DNA of 64,000 nucleotides, taken from NCBI RefSeq assembly GCF_000090795.2, contig NW_003546254.1, positions 66,432 through 130,431 on the forward strand, given 5' to 3'. A model generated the notes under the pieces. The model had not been told where the DNA came from. It ran no database searches and saw only the letters and a program-made list of their open reading frames with translations. A program made the position numbers and the translations under genes. This stretch comes from Amphimedon queenslandica (lineage: Eukaryota; Porifera; Demospongiae; Haplosclerida; Niphatidae). Shown here one piece after another: positions 1 to 12,553 of this stretch (position 1 is the first letter of the stretch; every line of letters begins with the position of its first letter).

Positions 1-2530
1 GTGATGTCTCGGTGATCGTGGGTATCGTTAAAGTGGGCGTGGTCTGTCCAGGAAGAAGTTTATTGTTTCTGTACCATTGGTACTGAAGCTCCTCCCCTTC
101 CGCTGATATACTTAATGAGACTTTACTGTTGAATGGAGCGTATAATGACTGAGGATGTTCCAGTATCACTGGGGGATTGGATACACCTAATATGATATAA
201 AATAGCTTATAGATACATGTATATTCACTAATTTATTATTAAAGGTATATTGTACATCAGCCTGTGCCCTTTACATACATGCAGATGTACATGTATCTGG
301 GATACATGTACACAATACTAAACATGCAGATGTACATTACAAATGATTACATGTATCTCTATTGCTAATACATGTACATACACGTAAATAGAGCTACTAA
401 TTCCTAATTTGAGAATACAAATAATGCACATCTTCATTACCTCCTCCTCCTATTGCTGAAGCACTGGACTCAATATGAGGGACTGATATCATGAAACCTT
501 CCATCCTCAGTGAGTCCTCAAGTAAGGAGACTGTCGGACGATAAGTAAGCACCTTCCACTTCTTTAGTATCTGAAATACTTGATCTTCAACTGTACTGTA
601 ATTTAACCTAAAAAACACAAAGTTCATTTGTGAGTCATAAATACACACACACAGTACAATAGAATGGTGGTAAGATATTATCCAGGAAAGCAGTGGGATC
701 ATTGTTAGTAAATCCTAATAAATCTTAGTAATACATGTAGTTGAATATAATTTTATACACAGAAGTTTATGTAAACACAGGAAATTGATAAAGGGAGTAA
801 GGGGCATTTTATTTGAGGGGTTATTTCGGAGCCAATTTTTGGAAAAACCATGGGCTACCCATAGCCTTTGCTTTTTTCAAAAGCTTGCTTGTTTTTAAAA
901 ATGCTCATAACTTGAAAATTATTTATCGGAATCAGCTCAAACTTTCTACACAGCATAAAGACATCAATGTGTATCAGAAAATGTAATAAAAATTTGGGGT
1001 GATTTTGGAGCCATTTCTTGGAAAAAAACCATGGGCTATAGCCTTGGGTATTTTTCAAATTTTTGACATTTTTTTAATGGCCGTAACTTAAAAAATTGAA
1101 GTCGGAATCACTTCAAACTTTCTACATAGCATAAGGACATCAATATGTATCAGAAAATGTAATAAAAAATTGGGGTGATTTCGGAGCCATTTCTTGGAAA
1201 AAACCATGGGCTATAGCCTTGGGTATTTTTCAGAATTTTGACGTATTCTTAAAATGGCTGTAACTTGAAAATTATTTGTCGGAAACAGCTCATACTTCCT
1301 ACATAGCATAAGGACATCAATATGTATCGAAAAGTGTAATAAAAATTGGAGGTGATTTTGGAGCCAATATTTAGCCTTTGACCAAATTTTATAGCAATTA
1401 ACGTTAAAAAAATTCATAAAAATCAAATCTTGATCAGAATCAGTTCAAAAAATTTCTACACAACAAAAAAAAGCATGTAAAGCATATGCATCAGAAAAAA
1501 AATTATAAAAATCCTCTCCTAGCCATTTCTGATGAAATACAATGAGCTATAGTCCCTAGTCTTGGACCAAATAACAAACAAATCCACACACGCTACCACC
1601 TGCCCAGCAGAAAATAAACACATGACTCATGCCCATAATTAATATATGCATGTATGTATGCATATATACACACAGTCAATCCAACAACAAAATATTTTAC
1701 CCAAAAACAATCAAGATAACCAAAACAAGAAGCAAATACAAAACAGCATATATGTACATGCACATGTACATACATTGTATATGTACATGCACATGCACAT
1801 ACATTGTATATGTACATGCACATTGTATTAGGTAGAGGGTAAAGCTTTTGTGTAAGGGAAGACAACATAAAAATACCACAAAAATGTACTAGACTACATT
1901 TTAAATGATTAAAAACATCATGCACTCGTTACCTGATGCTGGAGAGCTCGAATTTCGAGACGCTAAGACAAAAAGCGATTCTCTCGATGCTGTAGGTTGA
2001 GTTGCTCTGTCGTTTTAGTTGACTCTTTAGCTGGCCAGTGACTATCTTTAGCGCTGGCTCTGTCACAAGCTCGTCTTTTTGGTCTCCCTCCATTAGGGGA
2101 GAGTCAGAAGGGAATAAAGGAGGAGAGGAGTGCTGGGTGGTGAGATGCTTGCGTGGTGAAGAGGGGGCAGTGTAAGATGGAGGGAATGCAATTTCGTGAT
2201 CTTCAAGATCATCAACACCTATACATGGGCACAAAGGAATGAGAATAAATTATAATTACATACGGGTATAAAATTCCATGGGATATTTAATTTCACGGAT
2301 TTCATGGGTGACTTCTTAACCACAAAAATTATTAATACCATGGAAATGCTCACTGTGCATGCACAGGATGTGAAAATCTATGACTTCAAGTGCACGTGCA
2401 AAAATGCGAAATCTAACCCCTTTGAAATTAAACAACTAAGAACTACTGACTAAAACATGAAATTTTATACTCTTGAAATTTACTACCCGTATGGGATATA
2501 TGTGTAGAATGCAATATAATCTACAACTAC

Positions 2531-2569
<39 letters not shown>

Positions 2570-3922
2570 AGTAAAGTAAATAAAGAAGTGACAAGATTAG
2601 AAGAGAGAGGCAGACATTTTAAGTCACTAACTAAGCTGAGAGTCAGAAGAGCTCCTTTGTGACTTAGTGAGCAACCTAACATCAATCTCCCCACTGAGAA
2701 CACTCCCCCATTCATTCCTAATAGAGCACATGTACTTCCCCTCATCCCTCACAGTCACACGAGGTACAACCAGCTCACAACCGCTAAAATGAGGCAACTC
2801 AACTTCGTTTTTGAACCAGCGATAAGTCGGCTCGGGCGTGCCTTGAACAGTGAGTTTTAGGTGGAGGCGGGCTCCAATTAGAATAGTCATGCTAGGAGGC
2901 GGTTGCTCGATGATGAGAGGTGGAGAGGGTGAGGTGTGAATGGCTGGAACCTCTGAAATAAAATAAAAATAAATAAATAATAAAAAAGTACATGTAAATA
3001 ATGCAATACTTTCCGTAAAGTACATGTACATGTACATGTAACAGGAAAGAGAGGATGGGAGAGAAAGAGGGAGAGAGAGAGGGGGGGGGTGTAGGGAGAG
3101 AAGACATGCAGTGTTTGTGTACATAATATAAAACTGAAGGTCACTAACATACAACAGTTTATCATTTAATTAGTCTCAGATACTTTCAACTAGGCTCACA
3201 AACCCTTCCCATTGTTATCAAATCGCCACCTCTTGTTTGTGCTTTACTATACAAACGTACAAATCAAACACAAACACGTCTTCCTTCCTACGCTTACTAC
3301 TGTAAACAACACATGCTCCTGTACGTGCACAATCACACATAACTATACATGTGCATGTGCGTAGCATGTGCATGTACATATGTACATTGCGTAGTAGGAC
3401 ATAGTTGCAGATTCCCATTCTGTGTACATAATGTAATTGTATATGCATTTGTATGGTACCATGTATACTCCAATGTATATGTAGTCCATTATTGAATAAG
3501 ACTGTATAATTGTATCTTATACAATGTACATATATATGTTGGTGTTATTTGAATGCTGTTTATTATTATCTTAAGGTCAAAGGGCAAGTAATAATATGAT
3601 TTTAAAAGCTAAGAGGATTCTTAGGATATAAGGAGATGTACTAGTAAATGTTGCAGAAGCTGTGTAAACTGGCCAGAGTTAGATCATTATTTATTCAAAC
3701 ACTAACCAGTCCAATTGGATCCATGACTCTCTCCCTCTCTCTCTTTCTGACACATCTAAACAAACTATGACTTATTATATCACTTTTAGTAGCACATCAC
3801 TCCTCACCCCCTCCCCTCCTCTTCTCTCCCTTCACACAAGAAAACTTCAGAGGGGAGAGAGAGGGGGGGGAGAGAGGGGGGGAGAGAGGGGAGAGAGGGG
3901 GGGGGGAGAGAGAGAGGGGAGA

Positions 3923-3961
<39 letters not shown>

Positions 3962-5967
3962 TACATGTACATGTATGTGTGACATATTTATTGTGTGTGT
4001 GTGTGTGTGTGTGTGCGTGTGTGTGTGTGAGGGAGAGAACTGCCCAGTACAGTGGAATGCTTGTTACTACTAATACTATCAAATTATTCACGTTATATCG
4101 AATTTAAAAAAATTTCCCCACTGTAATTACACATACAAATCTTGTACACGTACATACACTAACACAAAGGAGTATCCATGTACTGCAATGTCGCCATATT
4201 TGTACTAAATCAGTATCAAATAAATACATACATGTATGTACATTTTATAAATAGTACATACAATAATGATTAGTATTACACAACCAATGCAATAGACATA
4301 GGAGTACATGTATGTGTACACATATAAATGTACGTTACACAATTAGATGTCAGTGATCTGTATCTAAGCGTACACAATGTGTCTACAGGTGGATAGAGAT
4401 ACATAAACACTTTCAATTCAGGTTTCATAATCACAACAAACAATAAACGAGCGAATCAGTTCGGCAAAAACACAAATATACGTGTACATGCACGTACTGA
4501 AGCAAGGAAACACATACACAGTCTTTGTATACACATGTAAGATAAGAGAATTATACTATCTTTTATGTACAATTGTACCACATACTTTCTCTTTCAAAAA
4601 AATAACTATAATGTATTTTTAATCAAGACGGCTCACTTGTACTTTCAACTTACACGTCACACGTACACGTACTAGCTGATACCGGACGATAAATACTAGA
4701 CATGTAATTTCATTATACTGAACTCCTCTTTAAAGCAAATTAACAATGTGATTATTATAATCGAACATGCTGAACTGTATAATTAGCTGATAATGACGCA
4801 TAATTACAATGTACATATATGTATGACTGACCTCACGTACAGAGGACATATATGTACGTACATGTACATGTACACGTATATTACACATGTGATGTACATG
4901 AAATAAATGTACGTAGATGTACGTGTAGACTGACCTTCGTCGTCCATACAGACGTAGGCCTGTCTCGACTTCCTCTGAGTGATGCCACTGCTATCAGAGA
5001 CAATACAAAAATAGAAGCCCATATCTTCCTCAAGAGCCACTCTCCTAACGAGAGAACTGGCCACTTCACCAATTAAAGGCTCCTCATCCTTGAACCACTG
5101 GTACATGGGACTCTCGCTTGAGTGTAAAACCCTTGCCTCGCACACCAACTCAAAACTGTTAACGCTAGGAGTAATCATGACGTCCTCCGGGTGAGATATT
5201 ATATCAATGTAGGGTGTTCCCCTACTGTGAGGGCCGGAGGAGGAATTATGAGGGAGTGTGGAGCGGATTGCTAATGAGTGGGTGGAGTTTAGAGGCGTGG
5301 CCAAAGCAATGGGCCGATGATTGATGGTAGTTGGTGGAGATGAGTCTGAATGAGGCTCTGAAGGACTGTCGAGTGGCATGGCTAGAGGAGAAGGTGCTTT
5401 TGGAGCGAGTGACTGTGACCAGCTTAAGGTAGACCAGTCATAGCTCCTACCCCGAGCTGAAGTCAACCTGGTTTGAGGGTACGAAACTGTAGACGTTAAA
5501 TCCCTTTTCCTCTCGTCATGGTAACTGCCCGACCTGTCGTCGTGGTGATTGTTGCCAAGGTGGTTACGGAAATGCGACGAGGACGAGTGCCCAGAGTTGG
5601 TCCGGAGGAGAGAGGGCGTGGTCACAGGCGGGTGGTACGTATAATATGGCTGACGTGGTCTCGTGTAATTTGTTTGGTGGGTGTGGTAGCTTTGAGTGAG
5701 GCGATCCTGCGAGGACTTGTCTCCGCCCATTTTCCTACCTCCGTGATCAGTAGCATCGTCGTACGACTCGTAAAAAGACATCCCCATCAGCGAACGAGAG
5801 TTGAGGCCCTGAACGTGATATGAGGCTCCTTCGACTGATGGTTGGGGCTCGGGTAAACCACGTGAAATGTATCGGTGCGACATTTTGTGGGGAGAGAAAT
5901 GGTTTGTGGGTCCAGGCCCTTCTCCTCTTGTGGGATAAGAATGATAATATGATAAACTGCCACTCAT
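1..5967 (-). CDS. MALT1-like Ig/death-domain protein (3' end outside window)
   Basis: Exons (minus order): 5967-4935, 2952-2632, 2218-1933, 607-441, 186-1 and onward; phases agree at every junction. Residues 1-250 are Ser/His/Tyr/Pro-rich and low-complexity. Residues ~252-344 form an Ig domain (YQWFKDEEP, then DMGFYFCIV). A second Ig lies at ~350-440 ([25 protein letters not shown]). A death domain spans ~470-550 ([30 protein letters not shown]), split by an intron, and a third Ig ([14 protein letters not shown]) begins at ~565. The Ig domains look like those of MALT1, the paracaspase scaffold of NF-kB signalling, but MALT1 order is death-Ig-Ig-caspase. Any caspase-like domain would lie beyond base 1 and is not seen. 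The first ATG follows a CAG preceded by a long TC tract on the sense strand, so an upstream exon is possible. Confidence 0.72.
790..1540 (+). repeat. ~177-bp satellite array, short copy, in intron of MALT1-like gene
   Basis: About four degenerate monomers. The shared box CAGCATAAAGACATCAATG or its variants recurs at 952, 1129 and 1305, a spacing of 177 and 176 bp. Monomers contain a 'GGAGCCA..TTTGGAAAAA..CCATGGGCTATAGCC' framework also found at 27.2-28.6 kb and 44.4-45.7 kb. The last unit (1380-1540) is diverged. Confidence 0.85.
2260..2492. mobile_element. MITE-like element (ATACGGGTA termini)
   Basis: The left end ATACGGGTATAAAATTCCA and the reverse complement of the right end, ATACGGGTAGTAAATTTCA, form imperfect terminal inverted repeats about 20 bp long. 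The 233-bp interior has no open frame. It lies in the intron between the second Ig exon and the exon that begins the death domain. The family is not identified. Confidence 0.55.
3846..4032. repeat. Compound GA/GT microsatellite
   Basis: GA/GGGA-rich tract at 3855-3920, followed by two (GT)n blocks (3922-3960 and 3994-4028) interrupted by an ACATGTACATGT palindrome. It lies inside the 2-kb intron 2953-4934 of the MALT1-like gene; the rest of that intron holds many ACATGTAC-type palindromes and no recognisable gene. Confidence 0.9.
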
Positions 5968-5970
5968 TAT

Positions 5971-6021
5971 ACTGGAGAGGGAGAGAGGGGGGGAGAGAGA
6001 GAGAGAGAGAGAGAGAGAGGG

Positions 6022-6106
<85 letters not shown>

Positions 6107-6112
6107 GAGAGA

Positions 6113-6210
<98 letters not shown>

Positions 6211-6214
6211 GGGA

Positions 6215-6248
<34 letters not shown>

Positions 6249-6251
6249 GAG
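5971..6251. repeat. Long (GA)n / (TC)n microsatellite
   Basis: About 280 bp of nearly pure GA on the plus strand, so TC on the sense strand of the MALT1-like gene. It ends in CTCCAG immediately before its first assigned coding exon and could be an outsized polypyrimidine tract of a splice acceptor. Confidence 0.95.
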
Positions 6252-9200
6252 ATAAAAGACAATTGTAACTTTAGTACTGATAGCAATAAATGGCTTTGTG
6301 TACTATTACACAATAGAAGCTACATGTTACACAATCATGGGATGACAGTTGCATGTAGCACAATTAAATTTGCAATACGATAACCATCCTAATGTTTGTA
6401 AATCATAGTACACCACAAAATAGATCCTCTCCCTAAATCATTGTGTGAAATAACAGCACATGCTGAACCACTCTGTGCAATATCATGACTCTGCTGATAA
6501 TAACAATAAAGACAAAATGAGCTAATCTACATTACTATAGTATCAATAGAAAAGATGAACATGCAAAATAAAGATTGTCTGGGACTTGTGGTTTGTATCA
6601 ATTACATTTTGTTGACAGACTTGTATGATAACTATATTAAAGTCATAAACAACTGAAATTAAGGTAAGGCGCATTTGTATACAGTAACAACTAATAACTT
6701 TAACTGTATATGTACATAAGCATGTCTACGTGGTACTTAACAATAACACAACACACACTCAGTGAGAGATAGAAAAACTCTATAAAAGAACATCTCTTTG
6801 AATGGAGCCGCAGTGGATGAAGCTGTATGAAATTCACAGACAGTTAGAACACAAACAAAAATAAACACAGACAAGAAGGTTAGCTTAAATCAACTTTTAT
6901 AAGACCAGAGGGCAGGCTAGGGGAAGAAAGATGAAGTTTAAGGGAGAAGACAAAACGAGTGATCAAATGATTAGCAAAACAAAGAAAGAAGCAACAGATA
7001 AAGTACCAGTCACCGAGAAGACAAACAAAACACAGAGGAAGAGGGGGAGAGAGAGGGGGGAGAGAGAGAGGGGGGAGAGGGAGTAGAGGAAGGACCATTT
7101 TATCATAAGTCTCATTATAAATTTGCAATTTGTTTCTGGTGGCGATAACACTCTTGGCACCATCAGCTGTTAGCAAATGATTTCATATTAATAGAAAGCC
7201 ACAAATAAAAGCACTACACAAACACACACACACCCTGACCAAACTCAACCATAAACAGTGCCCACACTAATGACTACTATAACTGGAACTTAGTGATTTT
7301 CAATGGATTTCATGTAATACAATACATCATACAGTCAAGCCTGCTTTTGTGGTTATGGAGACTCTAAAATAAGGATGAGGTAGCAGTCCCAATACAATAT
7401 AAATGCGTATTAATGAACCTCTGAAATAAGGACACGTCCTTAATCAGGAGCTGGGGGTATTATTGGGTCCCAATGTTTCCAGAATAGACAGCTAGGTTTG
7501 ACTGTAGCTTCAATGTTATACTATTATTACTGTTAAAGGGATTAAACAATGTTAAGTGCTTGCTTCCTCTGCCAAAGGGAGGGGATGATAAACCCTTTCT
7601 CTTTCCTTTTAGAAGAGGTGCCTGCAAACTGAAAAACATTCCACTTCTCATTTTCACTTTTATTCTTTTATTATCATATCCAGCCCTCATATCATCACCA
7701 CCAATCATGAGCTTATTTGCATTATTAATGAAATGCTATTACTGCCATAAAAATTCCCATTATGACTATTAAATTAGATTATTAACACTGAAAGCAGTTC
7801 CATTAGAAGAGGAGGAGAACTAAACTACATGTGCTTGCGCTTTTAAAAATTCCCTTCTTGAAATGAAGGAAGTTAAGAAATACATGTAAATTCTGTTCAA
7901 ACTACATGCAACAAAGATGTGAGGTTATCATGAAACAATTACAAGGAAATAATGAAACAATGACATGAAACATGCATCATTGACACATCACGTCACGTGT
8001 GCATGTATCTGATACATTCCCATGCATACACCTATACACATGAAAGACACACCCTAATATTATCAACATTCAACAGAGACAGAAAGTCTGACATGTGTGT
8101 AAAGTACACAGTTCATAAAGTACACAGTACGTCTTATGTCACGAAGTATACATCAAATTTTATACACAGTGCATGCATACGGTACTGTACGTACATGTAC
8201 ACATTATATTGAACTTGATGTAGCGATCATTTTAATGGAGTTTAACTAATGATGCAAAGTATAATATTATGATCTTAATGTGTATACTAGCAAGTGAAAA
8301 ACTACACACAAGACTGAGTACATATACAAATCCAATAGCCAGATACACACACATATATATAATACATACAGTACAGGAGATTAGATGCACATAATACACA
8401 CATACCAAGGTAAAGTGATGGAGGTTTTACTTTCACAAGGAAAATGGCTACAATAACAAAACACAAACACGTGCATAAAGACACATTTAAAATGAAAACT
8501 AACTCTATGCTGGCCTTTATCAAACCTTTGACAGTAGAATATCAATGGATCAATGCATTTACAAGGATCAAAATATAACCTAGTGCCTATAAGCAAAAGT
8601 ATATTTTCGTGCATGTTTATGTACATGCTGCGAGATCGAAACTACATGTAACTGCGATCGAAACTAATACAATTATACACAAACATTGATAGAAGGAGGA
8701 AAAGAGGGTAAGAAAGAGAAGAGGAGGAATGGAGAGTGAGAAAAATACAAAGAAAAATGATAAAGAGAGGAGATCATACATGTAAGAGAAGGAAGGTATG
8801 AGGAACCAGGGAAACAGTTTTGCTACTTAACAACACGCAATGTAATCAAAGGTAACTTTGTGGTGTTAATTTTCGACACACATGTAGCTTTGTTGCAGGA
8901 AATATATATAAGTGTTATATTTTTGACTGCTGACTTTTGTGATGTACAAAGTTGACTAGTTACTATTACAGTTAAGAAATATGATACTTATTTAAAAGTT
9001 TAAATAGTTAAAAAGGTCAAAAGAGACAATTTAAAGCTTAAGATTCATAAAGAAAGTACATATTTTTATACATAACGTTACCTAAATCAGTCACTTGTTC
9101 TTATCTTGACTTGAGTTTAAAACGGGCAAACTTGCCTCTGTATCAAAGGATAATAGAGACGCCAGTAAATAGTATAAAACCAGGTCACGGCTAACCTTCT

Positions 9201-9447
9201 CTTCTTCCTACTGATTCCAAAAGGGAGGGAGATTGAAAGAAAACCAAGAGACAGAAAACATGCAGGATGACATGCCCATATGGGATTTCCCTCCAATCCC
9301 CGCCCATTGCGCCCAAACCAATAATTTTTACGCGATAATTAAACAAGATCACGTGATCCCTAGCTCAGCTACGCCAGATCTCAGAAAGTTCAAACTTCGA
9401 AACTTTTAAACCATAACCATTATAAATAAACCATACCCAAACCATTT
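6252..9447. other. Gene-poor stretch
   Basis: No exon that I can connect to a family. It contains short open frames on both strands, a GA-rich patch (7040-7085), scattered ACATGTAC palindromes and many CA/TG-rich microsatellite-like patches. The last ~250 bp, with a TATAAA-type stretch near 9171-9179 and again at 9421, probably include the promoter and 5' UTR of the death-domain gene. A candidate minus-strand exon near 7090-7165 (ADGAKSVIATRNKLQIY) has no family match and no splice partner that I could find. Confidence 0.5.
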
Positions 9448-12129
9448 ATGATGGCTACCAACATAGATACTACTCCACCTGGTCGTGATCAGCAAAAGAC
9501 TGGAGCTGCCTCTATCCCTTCATTTGGAAGCAAGTTAGATCTTCTAGTGGAGAATATAAAGAAATGCAAAGAGAAGGTCTTTCAAGCATTAAATGACGAG
9601 AACATCAAAGAAATCAAGAGAAGCTTGCACGATCTGCTCACTGCATCTAAAAACACGCAAGAAGAAGCATCCCTCATAGTAGATTTCCTGAGTTTTCCCA
9701 CTAGAAAACTAGAAGAGAATCAATTGATGCCAGCTGAAGAAGAAACCACAATGACACTTCCAGCTGCAGTCACTGAAGTATCAGGTCTTGTTAAAATACT
9801 TGAAGAAATAGTGCAACTTTTACAGGGAGTCTTGGACGAAAACTTACAGTACATACTAAAGAACTCAAAACTACAAAAAGGTTCCATAAAAAGTAGTACA
9901 CTTCAACGTGAGATACTATTAATATTAAATTATTTGACATCTTTCCTGTCAAAAGATCTGAGAGATTATTCATCTGCAGTGAAGAATATGACAAGCTGCA
10001 GTGATTTCCTCGTGATTGCTGCCACTGACAAAAAAGATATTTCTTCTTGTGCACCAATGCTTGATGCAAAAGAGGCAGGCTCAGCAATCAAATTAAGTTC
10101 AATGATTGCACAGCAAAAGTCACCCAGTAAAAGTAAGCCAATTTTAATTAATGCTGCACAGGTCTGTCTATGTAATCTACATGTAGCTAGAGAAGATTCG
10201 AGTTCACATGCTGCAGCAATAGATGACATTTGGCAAGGTACTACATGTACATGTAAATGCTGTATACTTCATTTAATTTTGGGAACAGAAAAAATGCAAA
10301 AATATAATATGCAGTGATATTACATTAATAGTTTGATTATGTGTTAATAACATTATGAGAACAATAATATAAGCTACATGTAGATACATGTACATTAACA
10401 TGGGGCAAAGTACTCTTTAAAGCATTCCAAATACTTTGCAAATTCCCAGTATGAGTATACAAGTACTTCAATAGAGTATTTAAGAAGTACTTTCAGCAAA
10501 TGTACATAAAAATGCTATGTATGTGAACTAACTGTTAGGTTCCATCCAATAAACATTAGTTTAGAGCTGTACAAAAAGTCGTTTAACAGCATCGCTGCAT
10601 TGGGTTATTAGAAGTGCACTGATATAGCATAAATTTTGCTAACTTCACAAGTCTACACCTTCACTTGTTAACTCAACCTTAGGTCTTGTAAAAATGTTTC
10701 AAGGTACTTGAAAGTACTTTGATATCTTTTCTGTAGAGGAAAAGTACCCAAGTACTCGCCTCATGTCTGATTTGTTCTACCAGTATTTATAATTTTTGAT
10801 TTCTAGAAAGCCCATCTCATCGTGAATTAATGGACCTTCTCTCTTGCATATCACATGAATGGTCAATGCTTGGCATCTGCCTAGAGCTGGACCAGAATGC
10901 TCTTAGCTCCTTACAACAAAGGCAGTCCTCTAGCAAAGAGAAACTCTCAAAGGTGCTACATAAATGGAAGATACAGCAGAATAAAAGTGCTCCTTACACA
11001 TGGCAAACTATTAAAAATGCTGTGTGTGGACCTATCTTACAAAACAGAAGAGTTGGGAGAGAAATAGAAGAGTATTTGGCAAAGAAAAATGGTGAGATTT
11101 ACTGCATTGAAAATCTAAAATTTTGTATAGCATCCTCTCCAGCTCTTTCTCCACCACCACTAATAATGCTTGTCCTTGCTTTGTCATAGCATGAAAAATT
11201 ATTTTAGCCCAAATAAAATTTCCTTAACAACAAAACTTTCAATGGTTTTCAAAATTCTCAAATTTTGCTATAAACTACTATAATTTCTTATAGCATCAGC
11301 TACTCCACACAATAATAATGAAGTCATTGCTGTTGATGAACAAGTACAAACATCACTGGAGCAAATACTTGGTTAGCTACAATAAATTATTACCATATAG
11401 CGCTTTAATTTTGTGGAGCTAAAATTTCTTATAGCATCAGCTACTCCACACAATAATAATGAAGTCATTGCTGTTGATGAACAAGTACAAACATCACTGG
11501 AGCAAATACTTGGTTAGCTACAATAAATTATTACCATATAGCGCTTTAATTTTGTGGAGCTAAAATTTCTTATAGCATCAGCTACTCCACACAATAATAA
11601 TGAAGTCATTGCTGTTGATGAACAAGTACAAACATCACTGGAGCAAATACCTGGTTAGCTACAATAAATTATTACCATATAGCACTTTAATTTTGCGGAG
11701 CTAAAATTTTGCGGACTTATAAAAATCAATTTTCTGCAGAAATAACTTTTGGGGATTCGCAATGTTTGTGCCACACCTTTGATGGCAATTGAATATTTAG
11801 TGGATCTTTAATTTTGCAGTTGCATGCTAACCCATGAAATCAGCAAAATTTTTGCTCCTCGAAATTAAAGCGCTATACGGTATAACAAAATACTTCCAAT
11901 ACTGCATGCAGATAAAGACTTGATACAGTACAGTAGACTCATGAAAGACAAAGACCTCAATAGTCTCTGTGGCTATCTTGGCTTCTCTGACAAAACACTC
12001 CAAGAGATTAAAGAAAAGAATAAGAAAGAAACTGTGCAGTCGTATAATTTGCTTAAAAAATGGAGAGAGGAAAATCCGCAAGCTACAAAGCAAACATTAA
12101 TTGATATATTTGAGTGCCTTGACTCTTGA
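9448..12129 (+). CDS. Protein with two death-fold domains and three identical linker exons
   Basis: Exons 9448-10237, 10807-11091, 11294-11371, 11435-11512, 11576-11653, 11912-12129; total 1,527 bp, 508 aa, frame closes. Residues 1-263 are mostly helical with no recognised family; ATG ATG opens the frame and the first is taken. Exon 2 (~264-358) is a death-like fold: LMDLLSCISHEWSMLG, VLHKWKIQQ, YTWQTIKNAV and a closing EIEEYLAKK, a pattern common in invertebrate death-like repeats. Exons 3-5 each encode the same 26-residue segment (SATPHNNNEVIAVDEQ, then VQTSLEQIL). The last exon is a classical death domain (LNSLCGYLGFSDKTLQEI, YNLLKKWREENPQ). No signal peptide or membrane segment is seen. 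It is probably a cytoplasmic adaptor, but its partners are unknown. Confidence 0.8.
10399..10765. mobile_element. MITE-like element with GTACT-rich ends
   Basis: It sits in intron 1 of the two-death-domain gene. The left end CATGGGGCAAAGTACT pairs with the reverse complement of the right end, CATGAGGCGAGTACT. The interior repeats AAGTACTT motifs and carries no open frame. The same end motif and interior style occur in the element at 30150-30658, so the two are probably one family. Confidence 0.5.
11283..11707 (+). repeat. Three tandem copies of a 141-bp exon-plus-intron unit
   Basis: Exon starts at 11294, 11435 and 11576 are exactly 141 bp apart. Copies 1 and 2 look identical along the whole unit. 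Copy 3 differs at about three sites, one of which changes Leu to Pro at the exon end. Each unit holds a 78-bp phase 1-1 exon and about 63 bp of intron that includes the left end of the adjacent MITE. Confidence 0.95.
11673..11882. mobile_element. MITE-like element (TACCRTATAGC termini)
   Basis: The left end TACCATATAGCACTTTAATT matches the reverse complement of the right end, TACCGTATAGCGCTTTAATT, with the match extending to a GGAGC motif. About 210 bp, no open frame, possible TA target duplication. Its left end is also inside each upstream 141-bp repeat unit. Confidence 0.7.
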
Positions 12130-12553
12130 GTTTATTGATGATAATAATTCGTTCAAAATTAACAATAAAATTCTCATCAAAAATGACTAGGATAGAATTA
12201 CAATTTATGATTTACACATGTAAAGCTGCTCAAAAATCTGGTGAAAGGCAGGGTCTTTAGCCAAATTTTGCCAATAATGATTAGGAAAGAATTCTCCATT
12301 TCTATTACATTTTCTAATACATATACATGTTCTAATGTTATGTAGAGAGTTTCAGTTGACTCTGATTAAATTATATATTTTTAGAAACTGTTAAAATAGC
12401 CCCAAATTTGCAACTAGTGTGGTGGTGTCCATCAATGAGTGCACATTATATAATCAATTAAAACAAAATTAATAAATTAAATGTGTAACTTAAACATGGA
12501 CTGTATGTACATCTATCTACTTAAAAATATTAAAAAATTCATAAAATAAAATA
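12130..12553. other. Convergent intergenic gap with a solitary satellite relative
   Basis: Lies between the two-death-domain gene (+) and B9D2 (-). Bases ~12240-12420 hold an inverted, diverged relative of the dispersed repeat (TTCTCCATTTCTATTACATT, then ATGTTATGTAGAGAGTTTC). No gene seen. Confidence 0.6.

Noticed and set aside
1593-1925. Open frames rich in Tyr, Met, His and Val on both strands
   Set aside because: They translate ACATGTAC/ATGCACAT palindromic repeats. Both strands are open, which is expected of such palindromes.
5747-6383. Long Ser-Leu or Arg-Glu repeat open frames
   Set aside because: Pure translation of the (GA)n/(TC)n microsatellite; no splice or homology support.
6880-7176. 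Possible extra exon (ADGAKSVIATRNKLQIYNET) upstream of the MALT1-like gene
   Set aside because: The acceptor-like AACAG and a GT downstream exist, but there is no family match and no phase-compatible partner that I could confirm.
9171-9430. TATA box for the death-domain gene
   Set aside because: TATAAA-like words occur at 9172 and 9421, but such words are common in AT-rich DNA and the transcription start is unknown.
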